Assembly: GCF_001269925.1 (NCBI RefSeq)
Contig: NZ_LHVO01000054.1
Span: 1-64,000 of the forward strand
Reading direction: 5' to 3'
DNA: 64,000 bases
Origin: Pseudomonas sp. MIACH
GTDB taxonomy: Bacteria; Pseudomonadota; Gammaproteobacteria; Pseudomonadales; Pseudomonadaceae
Shown piece by piece: positions 46,071 through 54,438 of the stretch. The notes under the pieces are model-generated. The model did not search any database and was not told where the DNA came from. It saw only the letters and a program-made list of their open reading frames with translations. The position numbers and the translations under genes are program-made. How positions within the stretch are numbered: position 1 is the stretch's first letter; every line of letters begins with the position of its first letter.

Positions 46071-47588
46071 ATGAATACACGTCATAAGGTGTTCGGCGCC
46101 AGCTTGCTGGTGCTGGCGATCAGCGGTTGCGCGGTCACCAGTGAGCCGATTGAGCGCAGTGTCAGTGAGCAACGCGCCCGCAATGATCTGCAAGGCATGT
46201 ACAAGGATCAGGAACCCCTCAGTGGTCCGCTTACCCTGCACCAGGCCATGGCCCGCGCAGTGAAATACAACCTCGAAGGCCGCCTGAAGGTGATGGAAGA
46301 AGCCTTGGCCAAGCGCCAGTCGGACCTGTCCAGCTTTGACATGCTGCCGCGCATGGCGCTGTCCGCCGGTTACGCCGGGCGCAACAACACCAACGCCTCC
46401 AGCAGCCAGAGCGTGCGCACTGGCACCCAGTCCCTGGAGCCGTCGACCTCCCAGGACCGCGACCGCCGTGTGGCCGACTTGACCATGGTGTGGAACGTCC
46501 TCGACTTCGGCGTCAGCTACATCAGTGCCAAACAGCAAGGCGACCAGCGCCTGATCATCCAGGAGCGTCGGCGCAAGGTCATCAACACCATCGTCCAGGA
46601 CGTGCGCTCGGCCTATTGGCGAGCGGTGGCAGCCGAGCGTCTGCTGACTCAGATTGACAGCCTGATGGTACGGGTCGACCAAGCCCAGACCGACAGCCAG
46701 AACATGAGCGAACAGCGTATCGGCGACCCGGTCCAGGCCCTTGGCTACCAGCGCTCGCTGATCGAAGCCACGCGCCAGTTGCAGGAACAGCGCCGCGCCT
46801 TGTCCCTGGCCAAGACTGAACTGGCGACCTTGATCAACCTGCCCATGGGCACTGACCTGAAACTCGCCACGCCGGACGATTACGTGGTGCCCCAGCTCAA
46901 GGTCAACCTGGCCAGCCTGGAACAGGAAGCCTTGGCCAATCGTCCCGAACTGCGCGAGCAGGACTACCAGACCCGTATCAGCGCCGCCGAAACCCGCAAA
47001 GCCATGCTGCGCCTGCTGCCTGGCCTGGAGTTCTCGGCCGGCGGCCACTACGACAGCAACTCGTTCCTGGTGGACAATCGCTGGGCCGACTACGGCGCCA
47101 AGATCACCTGGAACCTGTTCAACGTGATCTCCGCCCCGGCCGCCATCGACGTCGCCAAAGCCGGTGAAGAAGTCGCCACCGCTCGGCGCCAGGCCATGTC
47201 CATCGCGGTACTGGCGCAGGTCTATGTGGCCAACGCGAACTTCCAGGATGCCGTACGCCAGTTCAAGACCAACGAACAACTGGCCAATATCGACGGGCAA
47301 ATCCTCACTCAACTGCGCAACCGCCACCAGGCGGCGGGCCTGGGCGAACTCGACCTGATCCAGGGCGAGCTCAACACCCTGCAAGCCGACCTGCGCCGCG
47401 ACCTGGCCTACGCCGACCTGCGCAACGCCTACGGCCAGATCTTCGCCAGCGCCGGGCTCGACCCGCTGCCGGAACAACTGGACTCCGACCGCGTACAGAC
47501 CATCGCCACGGCGCTGGCCAGCCGTGAGTCAGCCTGGGCCGCCGGCAACATTGTTACCGCACCGGTGCCGCGTGCCGTCGCCCACTAA
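46071..47588 (+). CDS. TolC-like outer membrane channel lipoprotein
   Basis: A 505-residue outer membrane efflux protein. The signal peptide ends in a lipobox ISGC (Cys near residue 21). Two OEP repeats are visible: LTLHQAMARAVKYNLEGRLK, and later LEQEALANRPELREQDYQTR with TWNLFNVISAPAAID. It differs in sequence from the two NodT proteins elsewhere in the window. Lying 40 bases after the giant surface protein, it is the natural outer membrane exit for the M50/HlyD adaptors at 30580-34771. That would give a type-I-like path without an ABC ATPase in the locus. Confidence 0.88.
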   Translation: MNTRHKVFGASLLVLAISGCAVTSEPIERSVSEQRARNDLQGMYKDQEPLSGPLTLHQAMARAVKYNLEGRLKVMEEALAKRQSDLSSFDMLPRMALSAGYAGRNNTNASSSQSVRTGTQSLEPSTSQDRDRRVADLTMVWNVLDFGVSYISAKQQGDQRLIIQERRRKVINTIVQDVRSAYWRAVAAERLLTQIDSLMVRVDQAQTDSQNMSEQRIGDPVQALGYQRSLIEATRQLQEQRRALSLAKTELATLINLPMGTDLKLATPDDYVVPQLKVNLASLEQEALANRPELREQDYQTRISAAETRKAMLRLLPGLEFSAGGHYDSNSFLVDNRWADYGAKITWNLFNVISAPAAIDVAKAGEEVATARRQAMSIAVLAQVYVANANFQDAVRQFKTNEQLANIDGQILTQLRNRHQAAGLGELDLIQGELNTLQADLRRDLAYADLRNAYGQIFASAGLDPLPEQLDSDRVQTIATALASRESAWAAGNIVTAPVPRAVAH

Positions 47589-47592
47589 CCGG

Positions 47593-47766
47593 GTGGCGGC
47601 GCTGCGGGTGGACAACGGGCAGATCGTGATCATTGGTTCGCCCTACGGGCCACCCCCTCCCGCTGCGCTGGTACTGGACACCGGCGCGCTGTCGGCACCG
47701 CAGAGTGTCGAGCGATTGTTGGCCTGGCTGGCGCCTGAACTAGACTCTGGGAAATCCTCTTCTTAG
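47593..47766 (+). CDS. Possible small protein between tolC-like gene and DUF2789 gene
   Basis: A GTG-initiated 57-residue frame begins 5 bases after the TolC-like stop. Codon use is strongly G/C-ending (GCG CTG GTA CTG GAC ACC GGC), like the neighbours, and the product VIIGSPYGPPPPAALVLDT then SVERLLAWLAPELD looks protein-like. No clear ribosome site is seen and I do not recognise it. The frame also reads upstream into the end of the channel gene. Confidence 0.4.
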   Translation: MAALRVDNGQIVIIGSPYGPPPPAALVLDTGALSAPQSVERLLAWLAPELDSGKSSS

Positions 47767-47775
47767 GAGCCCGCC

Positions 47776-48021
47776 ATGCAATCGCCCGTGCACAGCTTGC
47801 CGTCACTGTTCAAACAGCTTGGACTGCCGGATGACCCGATCAGTATTGATCAGTTTGTGACCACCCACTCGCCACTCAAGCCGGATCTTAAATTGGCAGA
47901 TGCGTTTTTCTGGACAGACAGCCAGAAAGCGTTTTTGCGCGAGGAAATTTTGGACGATGCCGATTGGGCGGAAGTGGTGGATGAGTTGAATCTGATGTTG
48001 CGGGGTGGGCGAGGGGTGTAA
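47776..48021 (+). CDS. DUF2789 family small protein
   Basis: An 81-residue soluble protein that fits DUF2789: it opens MQSPVHSLPSLFKQLGLP and has the motif FWTDSQKAFLREEILDDADW. Homologues of about 75-80 residues are frequent in Pseudomonas; no function is established. TAGGAG lies nine bases before the ATG. A second small frame sits directly upstream. Unlike the rest of the region, the bases after its stop are very A/T-rich. Confidence 0.85.
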   Translation: MQSPVHSLPSLFKQLGLPDDPISIDQFVTTHSPLKPDLKLADAFFWTDSQKAFLREEILDDADWAEVVDELNLMLRGGRGV

Positions 48022-48202
48022 AAAAATCTTTTGGAAATTGTGTTTTTGTAAAAAAAAAGGTGAGGAGTAAAAAAAATCTGGGTTTTGATCGCCTGAGTAA
48101 TTTTTTCTGAGGTCGCGCGATGGCCTGGACATTTTGGACCAAAACCAGCGCCGCCTGGATGGCCAGGCCGCACAGCAATCCTGAAGCCGACGCCGATCCG
48201 AT
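48022..48202. other. A/T-rich intergenic stretch after DUF2789 gene
   Basis: Runs of A and T (AAAAAAATCTTTTGG, GTAAAAAAAAAGG, GTAAAAAAAATC) occupy 48022-48110, very unlike the surrounding DNA. They could include a terminator but no stable hairpin with a T-run was found. The following 90 bases hold no gene I can support. The whole gap to the MarR gene is about 500 bases. Confidence 0.5.
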
Positions 48203-48395
48203 TGTGGGAGGGGGCTTGTCCTAATGCCAGTCAGTGAAGGCTTTTTGTAGGAGCGAGCTTGCTCGCGAAAAACTCATAGGCGCCGCGTTCATTCAGGAAG
48301 CCCGCGTTATCGTTGGCGTTTTTCGCGAGCAAGCTCGCTCCTACAGGAGGCCATGTACGCTTAACTGACTGTCCTTAGGGCAAGCCCCTCCCACA
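48203..48395. repeat. Nested REPIN: outer GGGGGC-type arms around an inner REPIN
   Basis: The outer arms (48203-48235 and 48364-48395) start TGTGGGAGGGG and carry CCTAATGCCAGTCAGT or its complement, with small differences. Inside, 48246-48273 and 48318-48345 are a perfect 28-base inverted repeat of the other REP core, TGTAGGAGCGAGCTTGCTCG. A REPIN of one family thus sits inside arms of another. Confidence 0.85.
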
Positions 48396-48453
48396 TTCGT
48401 CCTGCGGTGTTGCCACTGAATCGCTCCACCCATCCGCTAAATTGTTTCAAAAC

Positions 48454-48501
48454 TTGACGCAATTCGATCCCTCGGCCATATTGATAGTTAGCAAACTAAC
48501 T
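48454..48501 (+). promoter_or_regulatory. Promoter and MarR operator of the efflux operon
   Basis: TTGACG (48454-48459) and CATATT (48477-48482) give a -35/-10 pair with a 17-base spacer. Immediately after, AGTTAG-CAAA-CTAACT (48486-48501) is a perfect inverted repeat of the kind bound by MarR/SlyA proteins. A dimer there would cover the transcription start. Confidence 0.6.
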
Positions 48502-48517
48502 GTATGCGAACTATCCA

Positions 48518-48955
48518 GTGCCTCAATCCCTCGAACAACTCCAGATGAACCTCAGCAGCAGCATGGTGGTGGGCGCCCGTAACTGGCGCAAAATCTGCCA
48601 GACCACGCTGGTCAGCTATGGCATCTCCGAAGCCTGCGCCGTGCCGCTGTTGATGATCGGTCGCTTGGGCGACGGGGTGCATCAGGTCAAAGTGGCCCAG
48701 GCGTCGGGGATGGAAAGCCCGTCGCTGGTGCGCCTGCTCGACCGGCTGTGCCATGACGGCTATGTGTGCCGTACCGAAGACATCCACGACCGCCGCGCCA
48801 AGGCCCTGAGCCTGACCGAGCGCGGTCGCGAGTTGGTGCAGGCGGTGGAGGTGCAGTTGGTGCGTCTGCGCCGCGAAGTGCTGGCGGACATTCCGACCGC
48901 CGACATGGAAGCGGCACTGCGCGTACTGCGGGCCTTTGAGGCGGCGACGCTTTGA
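48518..48955 (+). CDS. MarR-family transcriptional regulator
   Basis: A 145-residue regulator. The winged helix region reads VAQASGMESPSLVRLLDRLC, with the wing VCRTEDIHDRRAKALSLTERG, the usual D-x-R-D/R motif of MarR. The start is a GTG at 48518 without a strong ribosome site; an ATG 27 bases on (48545) is an alternative. It overlaps the FUSC gene start by four bases (TTGA) and probably represses its own operon through the palindrome 17 bases upstream. Ligands of such regulators are often aromatic acids. Confidence 0.9.
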   Translation: MPQSLEQLQMNLSSSMVVGARNWRKICQTTLVSYGISEACAVPLLMIGRLGDGVHQVKVAQASGMESPSLVRLLDRLCHDGYVCRTEDIHDRRAKALSLTERGRELVQAVEVQLVRLRREVLADIPTADMEAALRVLRAFEAATL

Positions 48956-51030
48956 ACGGATTTTTCAGCGGCTTTCCGCCCGCCCGTGACTGGTTCTACG
49001 GCGTTCGTACCTTCGCCGCGTCGATGATCGCGCTGTACATCGCCATGCTCATGCAAATGCCGCGTCCTTACTGGGCGATGGCCACGGTGTATATCGTCTC
49101 CAGCCCGTTTGTCGGCCCTACCAGTTCCAAGGCCTTATACCGCGCCATCGGCACCTTGATGGGGGCGGCGGCGGCGGTGTTTTTTGTGCCGATGTTCGTG
49201 CAATCGCCGTACATCCTGGTGGTGGTGATCGCATTGTGGACGGGCACCTTGCTGTTCCTCTCCATGCACCTGCGCACCGCCAACAACTATGCCTTGATGC
49301 TCGCCGGCTACACCTTGCCGCTGATCGCCCTGCCAGTGGTGGATAACCCGCTGGCGGTATGGGACGTGGCCGAGGCGCGTACCGAAGAAATTTTCCTCGG
49401 TATCGCGGTCGCGGCGGTGGTGGGCGCGATGTTCTGGCCGCGGCGCCTGATGCCGGTGTTCGATGGCTCGGTGGCCAAGTGGTTCAGCGACGCCCAGGTC
49501 TATAGCCAGCGCTTTCTTTCGCGCAATGTGCAGCCGGAAGAAGTCAGCACCCTGCGCGGCGGCATGGTTGCCACCTTCAACACCCTTGAACTGATGATCG
49601 GCCAGTTGCCCCACGAAGGCGCGCGGCCGCAGACGGTGCGCAACACCAAGGAACTGCGCGGACGCATGATCCATCTGTTGCCGGTGATCGATGCGCTCGA
49701 CGATGCGCTGTACGCCATCGAACACCGCGCGCCGCAGTTTCTCGACCGGCTCATGCCGTTGCTGGAAGCCAGCCAGCAGTGGCTGGAGAACACCACCGAA
49801 AGCGCACCGCTGGAACGCTGGCGCGCCCTGCGTGACCAGGTCGACGCCCTGCAACCCCACGGCGAAGCCCTGGATGACCGCCACACGCTGCTGTTTTCCA
49901 ACGCCCTCTACCGCCTCGGTGAGTGGATCGACCTGTGGCAAGACTGTCGCAGCCTGCAAGCCGCCATCCAGTGCGAAAGCCAGGACACCTGGCGCGCCGT
50001 GTACCGCCACTGGCGCCTGGGCCGGCTCACGCCGTTCCTCGACCGTGGCCTGATGTTCTACTCGGCGTTTTCCACCGTCACCGCGATCATCGTCGCTTCG
50101 GTGCTGTGGATTCTGCTGGGCTGGACCGACGGCGGCAGCGCGGTGATCCTGGCAGCGGTGGCCTGCAGCTTTTTCGCCTCGATGGACGACCCGGCACCGC
50201 AGATCTACCGGTTCTTTTTCTGGACCGCCATGTCGGTGCTGTTCGCCAGCCTCTATCTGTTCCTGGTACTGCCCAACCTGCATGATTTCCCGATGCTGGT
50301 ACTGGCGTTCGCCGTGCCGTTTATCTGCATCGGTACGTTGACCGTGCAGCCGCGTTTTTACCTGGGCATGCTGCTGACGCTGGTGAACACCTCGTCGTTC
50401 ATCAGCATCCAGGGCGCCTACGACGCGGACTTCCTCAACTTCGCCAACGTCAACCTGGCCGGGCCCGTGGGCCTGCTGTTCGCCTTTGTGTGGACGTTGA
50501 TCGCACGGCCCTTCGGCGCCGAACTGGCGGCCAAGCGTCTGACCCGGTTCAGCTGGCGCGACATCGTCGGCCTGACCGAGCCCGCCACCCTGAACGAACA
50601 CCGCTACCTGGCGGTGCAAATGCTCGACCGCCTGATGCAGCACCTGCCGCGCCTGGCGTTGATCAATCAGGACACCGGCAGCGCCCTGCGCGACTTGCGC
50701 GTGGCGCTCAACCTGCTCGACCTGCTGGCCTACTCGCCGCGCATCCTCGGCGTCCCGCGGGTACTGCTCAACCAAGTGGTGGAAGGTGTGGGCGGTTACT
50801 TCAAGGCCTGCCTCAAGGCGGGTGAACGCTTGCCCGCGCCCAGCGGTCTGCTGATGACCCTCGACCGCACGCGCCGCGCCCTCAACGGCCAGGGCCTGCA
50901 AGACGAAGACGATACCCGCCTGCACCTGCTGCACGCGCTGGCCGGCCTGCGCCTGGCGTTGTTGCCGGGTGTGGAATTCATTGGCGGCACGGAGATGGAA
51001 GCGCCGCTACCCGATGGAGCGCCTTTATGA
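48952..51030 (+). CDS. FUSC-family inner membrane transporter, AaeB-like
   Basis: A 692-residue inner membrane protein with two membrane blocks (about 20-165 and 370-520) flanking large cytoplasmic domains, as in AaeB/YccS FUSC proteins. Typical segments are VRTFAASMIALYIAMLMQMP with RPYWAMATVYIV in block one, and GGSAVILAAVACSFFASMDD in block two. AaeB works with AaeA to export aromatic carboxylic acids. Start is a TTG coupled to the MarR stop. DUF1656, HlyD and NodT genes follow without gaps. Confidence 0.9.
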   Translation: MNGFFSGFPPARDWFYGVRTFAASMIALYIAMLMQMPRPYWAMATVYIVSSPFVGPTSSKALYRAIGTLMGAAAAVFFVPMFVQSPYILVVVIALWTGTLLFLSMHLRTANNYALMLAGYTLPLIALPVVDNPLAVWDVAEARTEEIFLGIAVAAVVGAMFWPRRLMPVFDGSVAKWFSDAQVYSQRFLSRNVQPEEVSTLRGGMVATFNTLELMIGQLPHEGARPQTVRNTKELRGRMIHLLPVIDALDDALYAIEHRAPQFLDRLMPLLEASQQWLENTTESAPLERWRALRDQVDALQPHGEALDDRHTLLFSNALYRLGEWIDLWQDCRSLQAAIQCESQDTWRAVYRHWRLGRLTPFLDRGLMFYSAFSTVTAIIVASVLWILLGWTDGGSAVILAAVACSFFASMDDPAPQIYRFFFWTAMSVLFASLYLFLVLPNLHDFPMLVLAFAVPFICIGTLTVQPRFYLGMLLTLVNTSSFISIQGAYDADFLNFANVNLAGPVGLLFAFVWTLIARPFGAELAAKRLTRFSWRDIVGLTEPATLNEHRYLAVQMLDRLMQHLPRLALINQDTGSALRDLRVALNLLDLLAYSPRILGVPRVLLNQVVEGVGGYFKACLKAGERLPAPSGLLMTLDRTRRALNGQGLQDEDDTRLHLLHALAGLRLALLPGVEFIGGTEMEAPLPDGAPL

Positions 51031-51236
51031 TCGGTGATCTGGATATCAGCGGGGTGTTCCTGCCCACGCTGCTGGTGCTGATGGGCATTACGTACGTGTT
51101 GTTTCTGGTGGTGCACGGGCTGTTGACCCGACTCCACTTCTATCGCCTGGTCTGGCACCGGGCATTGTTCAATGTGGGGCTCTACGCGCTGTTGCTGGGC
51201 GCGGTGGACTCACTCAGTCGATACCTGATGACATGA
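51027..51236 (+). CDS. DUF1656 small membrane protein, AaeX-like
   Basis: A 69-residue protein with two membrane segments (about 10-28 and 46-62) and the family opening IGDLDISGVFLPTLLVLMG. It is the constant small partner of FUSC/HlyD efflux pairs. Start and stop overlap both neighbours by four bases. Confidence 0.9.
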   Translation: MIGDLDISGVFLPTLLVLMGITYVLFLVVHGLLTRLHFYRLVWHRALFNVGLYALLLGAVDSLSRYLMT

Positions 51237-52123
51237 AAAAACCTTTTTTGACCATCGGCCGTGTAGTCCTGACGTTGTTGATCGTGAGCTTCGCGGTCGT
51301 CGTTGTGTGGCGCATGGTCATGTACTACATGTTTGCCCCCTGGACCCGTGACGGCCACATCCGTGCCGACATCGTGCAGATCGCGCCGGACGTGTCCGGG
51401 CTGATCCAGCGCGTCGATGTGCGCGATAACCAGCTGGTGACCAAGGGCCAGGTACTGTTTGCCGTGGACCAGGACCGCTTCAAGCTGGCCCTGCGCCAAG
51501 CCCAGGCCGCCGTGGCCGACCGCCAGGAAACCCTGGCCCAGGCAAGCCGCGAGTACAAGCGTAACCGTGGCCTCGGCAACCTGGTGCCCAGCGAGCAACT
51601 GGAAGAAAGCCAGTCCCGCGTTGCCCGCGCCCAGTCGGCCCTGGCCGAAGCGCAAGTGACGGTGGATTCGGCCCAACTCAACCTCGACCGTTCGGTGATC
51701 CGCAGTCCGGTGGATGGCTACGTCAACGACCGCGCGCCGCGTACCCAGGAGTTCGTCACCGCCGGGCGGCCGGTGCTGTCGGTGGTGGATAGCAACTCGT
51801 TCCACATCGACGGCTACTTCGAAGAGACCAAGCTCGACGGCATCCACGTCGGCATGGGCGTCGATATCCGTGTGATCGGCGACAACGCCCGCCTGCACGG
51901 CCATGTGCAGAGCATCGTCGCCGGTATCGAAGACCGTGACCGCAGCAGCGGCTCGAACCTGCTGCCCAACGTCAACCCGGCGTTCAGCTGGGTGCGCCTG
52001 GCCCAGCGGATTCCGGTGCGCATCGCCTTTGACGATGTACCGGCGGACTTCCGCATGATCGCCGGGCGTACGGCCACCGTATCGATCATTGGCGACAAAC
52101 CCAATGAGGGAGCCCAGCCATGA
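51233..52123 (+). CDS. HlyD/AaeA-type membrane fusion protein
   Basis: A 296-residue adaptor with one N-terminal membrane helix (about 8-31), the conserved MYYMFAPWTRDGHIRADIVQ segment, a lipoyl domain (APDVSGLIQRVDVRDNQ), a helical hairpin and the second half SVIRSPVDGYVNDRAPRTQE. The FEETKLDGIHVGM part of the barrel is typical of AaeA. It overlaps the DUF1656 and outer membrane genes by four bases each and bridges the FUSC transporter to the NodT channel. Confidence 0.92.
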   Translation: MKKPFLTIGRVVLTLLIVSFAVVVVWRMVMYYMFAPWTRDGHIRADIVQIAPDVSGLIQRVDVRDNQLVTKGQVLFAVDQDRFKLALRQAQAAVADRQETLAQASREYKRNRGLGNLVPSEQLEESQSRVARAQSALAEAQVTVDSAQLNLDRSVIRSPVDGYVNDRAPRTQEFVTAGRPVLSVVDSNSFHIDGYFEETKLDGIHVGMGVDIRVIGDNARLHGHVQSIVAGIEDRDRSSGSNLLPNVNPAFSWVRLAQRIPVRIAFDDVPADFRMIAGRTATVSIIGDKPNEGAQP

Positions 52124-53562
52124 AGCAGCTTTGGGCAACCGCTGCGCTGGGGTTGTTGCTGTCGGCCTGCCAAGTGGTGGGGCCGGATTACAAGCTGCCG
52201 CAAACGTCCGCCGTCAACCGCAGCGACCTGCAAGGGCAACTGGCGGGTGAGGGCAACAACGTGGTGTCGGCGCCGGTGCCGGCCGACTGGTGGAAGCTCT
52301 ACAAAGACCCGCGCCTGGATGAACTGGTGCACCAGGCCATGGCCTCCAACACCGACTTGCGTGTGGCCGCTGCCAACCTGCAGCGCTCGCGTTACCAGGT
52401 GCAGCAAGCCGAGTCCGCCGGCGGCTGGAGTGCCGGCGCCAAGGCCGAGGCCCAGCGTCTGCAGGAATCCGGTGAAGCATTCTTGCTGACGGAAAAAGTC
52501 CCGGTATCGAACATCGGCAGTGTCGGTATCAGCACCTCTTACCAGTTCGACCTGTTTGGCACGTTGCAGCGCGGCATCGAAAGTGCCCAGGCCAGTGCCG
52601 ACGCGGCTCAGGCTGCCGCCGATATTGCCCGCATCACGTTGGTGGCGGATGTGGTGCGCTCCTACACCCAGGTCTGCGCCGCCAACGAAGAACTGGCGAT
52701 TGCCAACGAGTCCCTGGAGCTGCAAGCCCAGAGCACCAAGCTGACCCAACGCCTGCGTGATGCGGGCCGTGGCGATGAAACCCAGGTCACCCGCTCGCAA
52801 ACCCAGTACAAATCCTTGCGCGCCGACATGCCGCGCTACGAAGCGGCGCGCCAGGCCGGGCTGTTCCGCCTGTCGATGCTGCTGGCCAAGCCAGTGGACC
52901 AACTGCCGGCGGGCACCGGCACCTGCGCCGAGCTGCCGCACATCGCCCAACTGTTGCCGGTGGGCGACGGTGCGGCACTGCTCAAGCGTCGCCCCGACGT
53001 GCGCCAGGCCGAACGCCAACTGGCCGCCGCCACTGCGCGTATCGGCGTGGCCACCGGCGCGTTGTACCCGGACATCGCCATCGGCGCCACGGTGGGCACC
53101 GTGGGCCTGCTCGACAACCTCGGCCAGCCCGCGACCAACCGCTGGGGCTTCGGCCCGATGATCAGTTGGACGCTGCCGACCAACGGCGCCCGTGCGCGCA
53201 TCCACGAGGCCGAAGCCGCGACCCAGGGCGCCCTGGCGCATTTCGACGGGGTGGTACTCAACGCCATCCGCGAAACCCAGACCGGCCTGGCGCAATACAC
53301 CGCTGTGTTGCAACGGCGCGAGGCGCTGGCTGACGCCGAGCAATCGGCCCAACAAGCGGCAGACCAGACCCACCGGTTCTTCCAGGCCGGCCGCGAATCG
53401 TTTCTCGCCGACCTGCAAGCCACCCGCACCTACACCGCGATGCGCGCGCAACTGGCGGCGGCGAACACTGAGGTTGCCATGAGCCAGATCGATCTGTTCC
53501 TGGCCCTGGGCGGCGGCTGGGAAAGCGGACGAACGCAAGCGTCACAGCCCGGCAAACCCTGA
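52120..53562 (+). CDS. Outer membrane efflux lipoprotein, NodT family
   Basis: A 480-residue TolC-like lipoprotein. The signal peptide ends LLSACQ with the lipidated Cys near residue 17. Family motifs include VPADWWKLYKDPRLDELVHQ, SYQFDLFGTLQRG and LLKRRPDVRQAERQLAAATA. It is the outer membrane part of the MarR-controlled efflux operon. Confidence 0.92.
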   Translation: MKQLWATAALGLLLSACQVVGPDYKLPQTSAVNRSDLQGQLAGEGNNVVSAPVPADWWKLYKDPRLDELVHQAMASNTDLRVAAANLQRSRYQVQQAESAGGWSAGAKAEAQRLQESGEAFLLTEKVPVSNIGSVGISTSYQFDLFGTLQRGIESAQASADAAQAAADIARITLVADVVRSYTQVCAANEELAIANESLELQAQSTKLTQRLRDAGRGDETQVTRSQTQYKSLRADMPRYEAARQAGLFRLSMLLAKPVDQLPAGTGTCAELPHIAQLLPVGDGAALLKRRPDVRQAERQLAAATARIGVATGALYPDIAIGATVGTVGLLDNLGQPATNRWGFGPMISWTLPTNGARARIHEAEAATQGALAHFDGVVLNAIRETQTGLAQYTAVLQRREALADAEQSAQQAADQTHRFFQAGRESFLADLQATRTYTAMRAQLAAANTEVAMSQIDLFLALGGGWESGRTQASQPGKP

Positions 53563-53578
53563 GCGAATGACTATGCTT

Positions 53579-53626
53579 TGTCAGGTGGAGCGCACTGCGG
53601 TTTGACGGGCAGGTGCTCCCCTGACA
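53579..53626. repeat. Inverted repeat between efflux operon and small membrane protein
   Basis: TGTCAGGTGGAGC (53579-53591) and GCTCCCCTGACA (53615-53626) pair with one bulge around a 23-base loop. No T-run follows. It may end the efflux transcript or sit in the promoter of the next gene. Confidence 0.45.
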
Positions 53627-53657
53627 CTGCTCGCGTTTGCTCATGGGGATTCCAATA

Positions 53658-54290
53658 ATGAAAAACCCTTATGCTCCCGCTTTCTGGTGCGTGCTCTTCG
53701 CACTGGTGTTGTTATCGGCCGCGTATTTTTACGGCGTCATGCTCTCCCATCAACTCGACAAGGCCATGGTGTTTCTCGACAGCGCCTGCCTGGTGATCGG
53801 CTCCTTGTCCATCGGCGTGGTGGCCTGGGCGTCCTACCAGAACCAACGCGTGAAGAAAAAACTCCTCGAACAAGGCAAGACCCGCGTGGCGATCTGGGAC
53901 ACCAAGGTCGCGCTGCGTCGGGTCGAAACCGTGTTCGACCGCTATTTCTGGGGCAGCTATTGGCAGCCGGGGCGTACCTTCCAGGAAGTCATGGGCGACC
54001 TCACCGGCACGCCCTTGGAAAAAAGCCTCGAAATCCTGAAAAAACAGTGTGTGTTGCTTGATCGGCAGGTCGCCGATGGCAGGCATTGGCTCAATAACGC
54101 GCGGGAATTATCTGACGTTGCCACCCAGATGGCCCGTGAGCGCTACCAACTGGACTTCTGCGACCCCAAGTCCGACACCCCCGGCAATGCAGTCATACAC
54201 CGCGAGTTTGAGGTGCTGGTATACACCTGGACCGCACGCCTGAAGACCTTCGACCACCAGCTCGACGAGATCGAATTGGAGTATTCGTGA
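53658..54290 (+). CDS. Conserved membrane protein of unknown function
   Basis: A 210-residue protein with two N-terminal membrane segments (about 9-27 and 40-57: ACLVIGSLSIGVVAWAS). A basic stretch (NQRVKKKLLEQGK) and a helical cytoplasmic domain follow (YFWGSYWQPGRTFQEVMGD, LTGTPLEKSLEILKK). GGGGA is eight bases before the ATG at 53658; a longer frame from 53637 lacks a site. I do not recognise the family. It stands alone between two operons. Confidence 0.7.
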   Translation: MKNPYAPAFWCVLFALVLLSAAYFYGVMLSHQLDKAMVFLDSACLVIGSLSIGVVAWASYQNQRVKKKLLEQGKTRVAIWDTKVALRRVETVFDRYFWGSYWQPGRTFQEVMGDLTGTPLEKSLEILKKQCVLLDRQVADGRHWLNNARELSDVATQMARERYQLDFCDPKSDTPGNAVIHREFEVLVYTWTARLKTFDHQLDEIELEYS

Positions 54291-54438
54291 ACCAACGGCG
54301 CGCCTGACCCCTCTGAGAAAGCTGGGCCGTTCGCGGCAGCCAGTGCTAATCTTCCCCCGTTTTCGGCGGGCTTGAGCCAACCCCAACAGGGTTCAAGGAA
54401 GACAGCCCACTTCTCACAGGATTTGATCAGGTCACTTC

